Of a stretch of DNA of 14,425 bases, positions 13,593 through 14,425 are shown piece after piece. Under the pieces are notes generated by a model. The model was not told the DNA's origin. It saw only the letters and a list, made by a program, of their open reading frames with translations, and searched no databases. The DNA comes from Pinguiococcus pyrenoidosus. Lineage: Eukaryota > Sar > Pinguiophyceae > Pinguiochrysidales > Pinguiochrysidaceae. Both the position numbers and the translations under genes were made by a program. Positions within the stretch are counted from its first letter, which is position 1. Each line of letters starts with the position of its first letter. Location: positions 7,339 to 21,763 of the forward strand of contig JAAMXY010001134.1 in assembly GCA_019677205.1 (NCBI GenBank), read 5' to 3'.

Positions 13593-13606
13593 TTTTGCCG
13601 GCAAAA
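13593..13606. promoter_or_regulatory. 14-bp palindrome TTTTGCCGGCAAAA
   Basis: A perfect palindrome about 290 bases upstream of the minus-strand gene start, with an E2F-like TTTCGCGC at 13571-13578 beside it. It could bind a dimeric regulator or form a small hairpin. No known factor is assigned. Confidence 0.3.
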
Positions 13607-14251
13607 CTCGGCGCTGTGTTCGCGGCCGGGAAGCTCGACGAGGCGCTGAAGGAGGGCCGAAGTCTGCGGATCGTCGGCGCTGTCGCGCTCTGCGGGGACC
13701 GGTGCGGAGTTTAGAGAGTTCGACAAACTGCGCGTGTTGAATGATGTGGGAAAAACCAAGGAAAAGAAAGCAAAGGAAGCGGCCTTTTCTTCTATCGCCG
13801 CATGGCTTAGGAAAATAGGGAGCGAAGCTGACGAGACGCCAACGGCCGTTCGATCCGTAGATTGGCCGACGTTACCGACGCGCAGAAACGATTGGCATCC
13901 GCCCTGCGAGCTGTTGGTGGTGTTATTCTCCGCTGTGATACGGCGGCAGCAATGCGCGATCTGGCTGCGGCTCGCACCACTGGGAAGGCCTGGTCGGGGA
14001 GCAATGACGCGACGTCAGCCTTCAAGGGTTCCTGACTGGCCCAGATTCAACCTTCTAGAACTTCGAGGGCTATCCTGCTGTGCCTCGCGAAGATAAGGAT
14101 GTTTCGCCTTTGAAGGTGATCTTGAACTGACGCCATGGTGCCTCGGTCCATTGGTCCGGCTGCCCGTCTGAATCGGAGCTCCGCGCTTCAAGGTCCAAAG
14201 GACGGCAGGTGCGAACGTCCAAGCTTCGGTTGACCAGCCGCCGGCAACTTC

Positions 14252-14282
14252 AGAACTTGGTCAAGAACTTGGCAGGCAGGCA
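14252..14282 (+). repeat. Short direct repeats AGAACTTGG x2 and GGCA x3
   Basis: AGAACTTGG is seen at 14252-14260 and 14264-14272, running into three GGCA copies (14271-14282). Non-coding, slippage-like. Confidence 0.6.
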
Positions 14283-14315
14283 GCAAATCGCTCAGGCCAG
14301 TCATGCATGCAGCCA

Positions 14316-14347
14316 CATCATCATGGCGCGCTGGCCGGCTGATGATG
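14316..14347. repeat. Inverted repeat CATCATCA / TGATGATG
   Basis: Eight-base arms at 14316-14323 and 14340-14347 around a 16-base GC-rich loop containing GGCGCGC and GCCGGC. The hairpin is modest; no T-tract or gene end is nearby. Confidence 0.4.
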
Positions 14348-14425
14348 GCGCGCCGCTCGCTTGCTTGCCTCTCGCAGCAACATGCGCGCAAGGAACAACG
14401 ACCGCTCGGCTCGGCAGCCAAGTGG

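Larger units (their letters stand above)
13308..14425. other. Region without a supported gene; presumed promoter of the minus-strand gene
   Basis: This 1.1-kb stretch holds several open frames on both strands, but none has an ATG start together with recognisable protein content. A plus-strand run near 13710-13830 (LNDVGKTKEKKAKEAAFSSI) is Lys/Ala-rich and could be a fragment, but the frame is unremarkable on both sides. The left part should contain the promoter and 5' UTR of the gene at 12801-13307. A 14-bp palindrome (13593-13606) and a small inverted repeat (14316-14347) are the only clear structures. Confidence 0.4.

Noticed and set aside
13734-14096. Plus-strand open frame with a Lys/Ala-rich beginning
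   Set aside because: It starts at GTG, has no motif, and becomes Arg/Pro/Leu-rich without structure. Could be a fragment, but not supportable.

Overview
This looks like nuclear DNA of a GC-rich, intron-poor microbial eukaryote. All recognisable genes are eukaryotic: a PRMT7-type and Rmt2-type arginine methyltransferase, an RCC1-BTB protein and a STAND/NLR-like ATPase. One gene shows a clear GT-AG intron with a branch point and pyrimidine tract, and no bacterial operon signals are visible. The small minus-strand protein has a signal peptide ending in ASA|F, resembling the ASAF-type junction of proteins imported into red-alga-derived complex plastids. This favours a photosynthetic protist (stramenopile, cryptophyte, haptophyte or dinoflagellate), but it rests on one short motif.

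Layout: bases 1-1017 hold minus-strand coding-like pieces (a fibronectin type III domain, a hydrophobic helix) in shifting frames, either a multi-exon gene or a decayed one. Three large plus-strand genes follow, each essentially uninterrupted: 1294-5067 (PRMT7 + ankyrin + Rmt2 fusion, 1257 aa), 5836-8697 (CHAT protease-like + NB-ARC-like ATPase + glycine-zipper hydrophobic tail, 953 aa) and 9530-12286 (seven-bladed RCC1 propeller + BTB, one predicted intron near the 5' end, 793 aa). A minus-strand gene for a 168-aa secreted or plastid-targeted protein lies at 12801-13307 and converges on the RCC1-BTB gene. The last 1.1 kb holds no gene I can support.

The genes are independent eukaryotic units with 0.5-0.8 kb between them, so no shared pathway is implied by adjacency. 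The two strongest points are the single polypeptide joining two different arginine-methylating enzymes (omega-N and probable delta-N), and the CHAT-NB-ARC protein. The latter has the architecture of an NLR-like death or immune switch: intact His/Cys dyad, P-loop and Walker B, but no visible repeat sensor, and a glycine-zipper membrane segment at the C-terminus. Intergenic DNA carries small tandem repeats, G-rich tracts, palindromes and a compound trinucleotide microsatellite.
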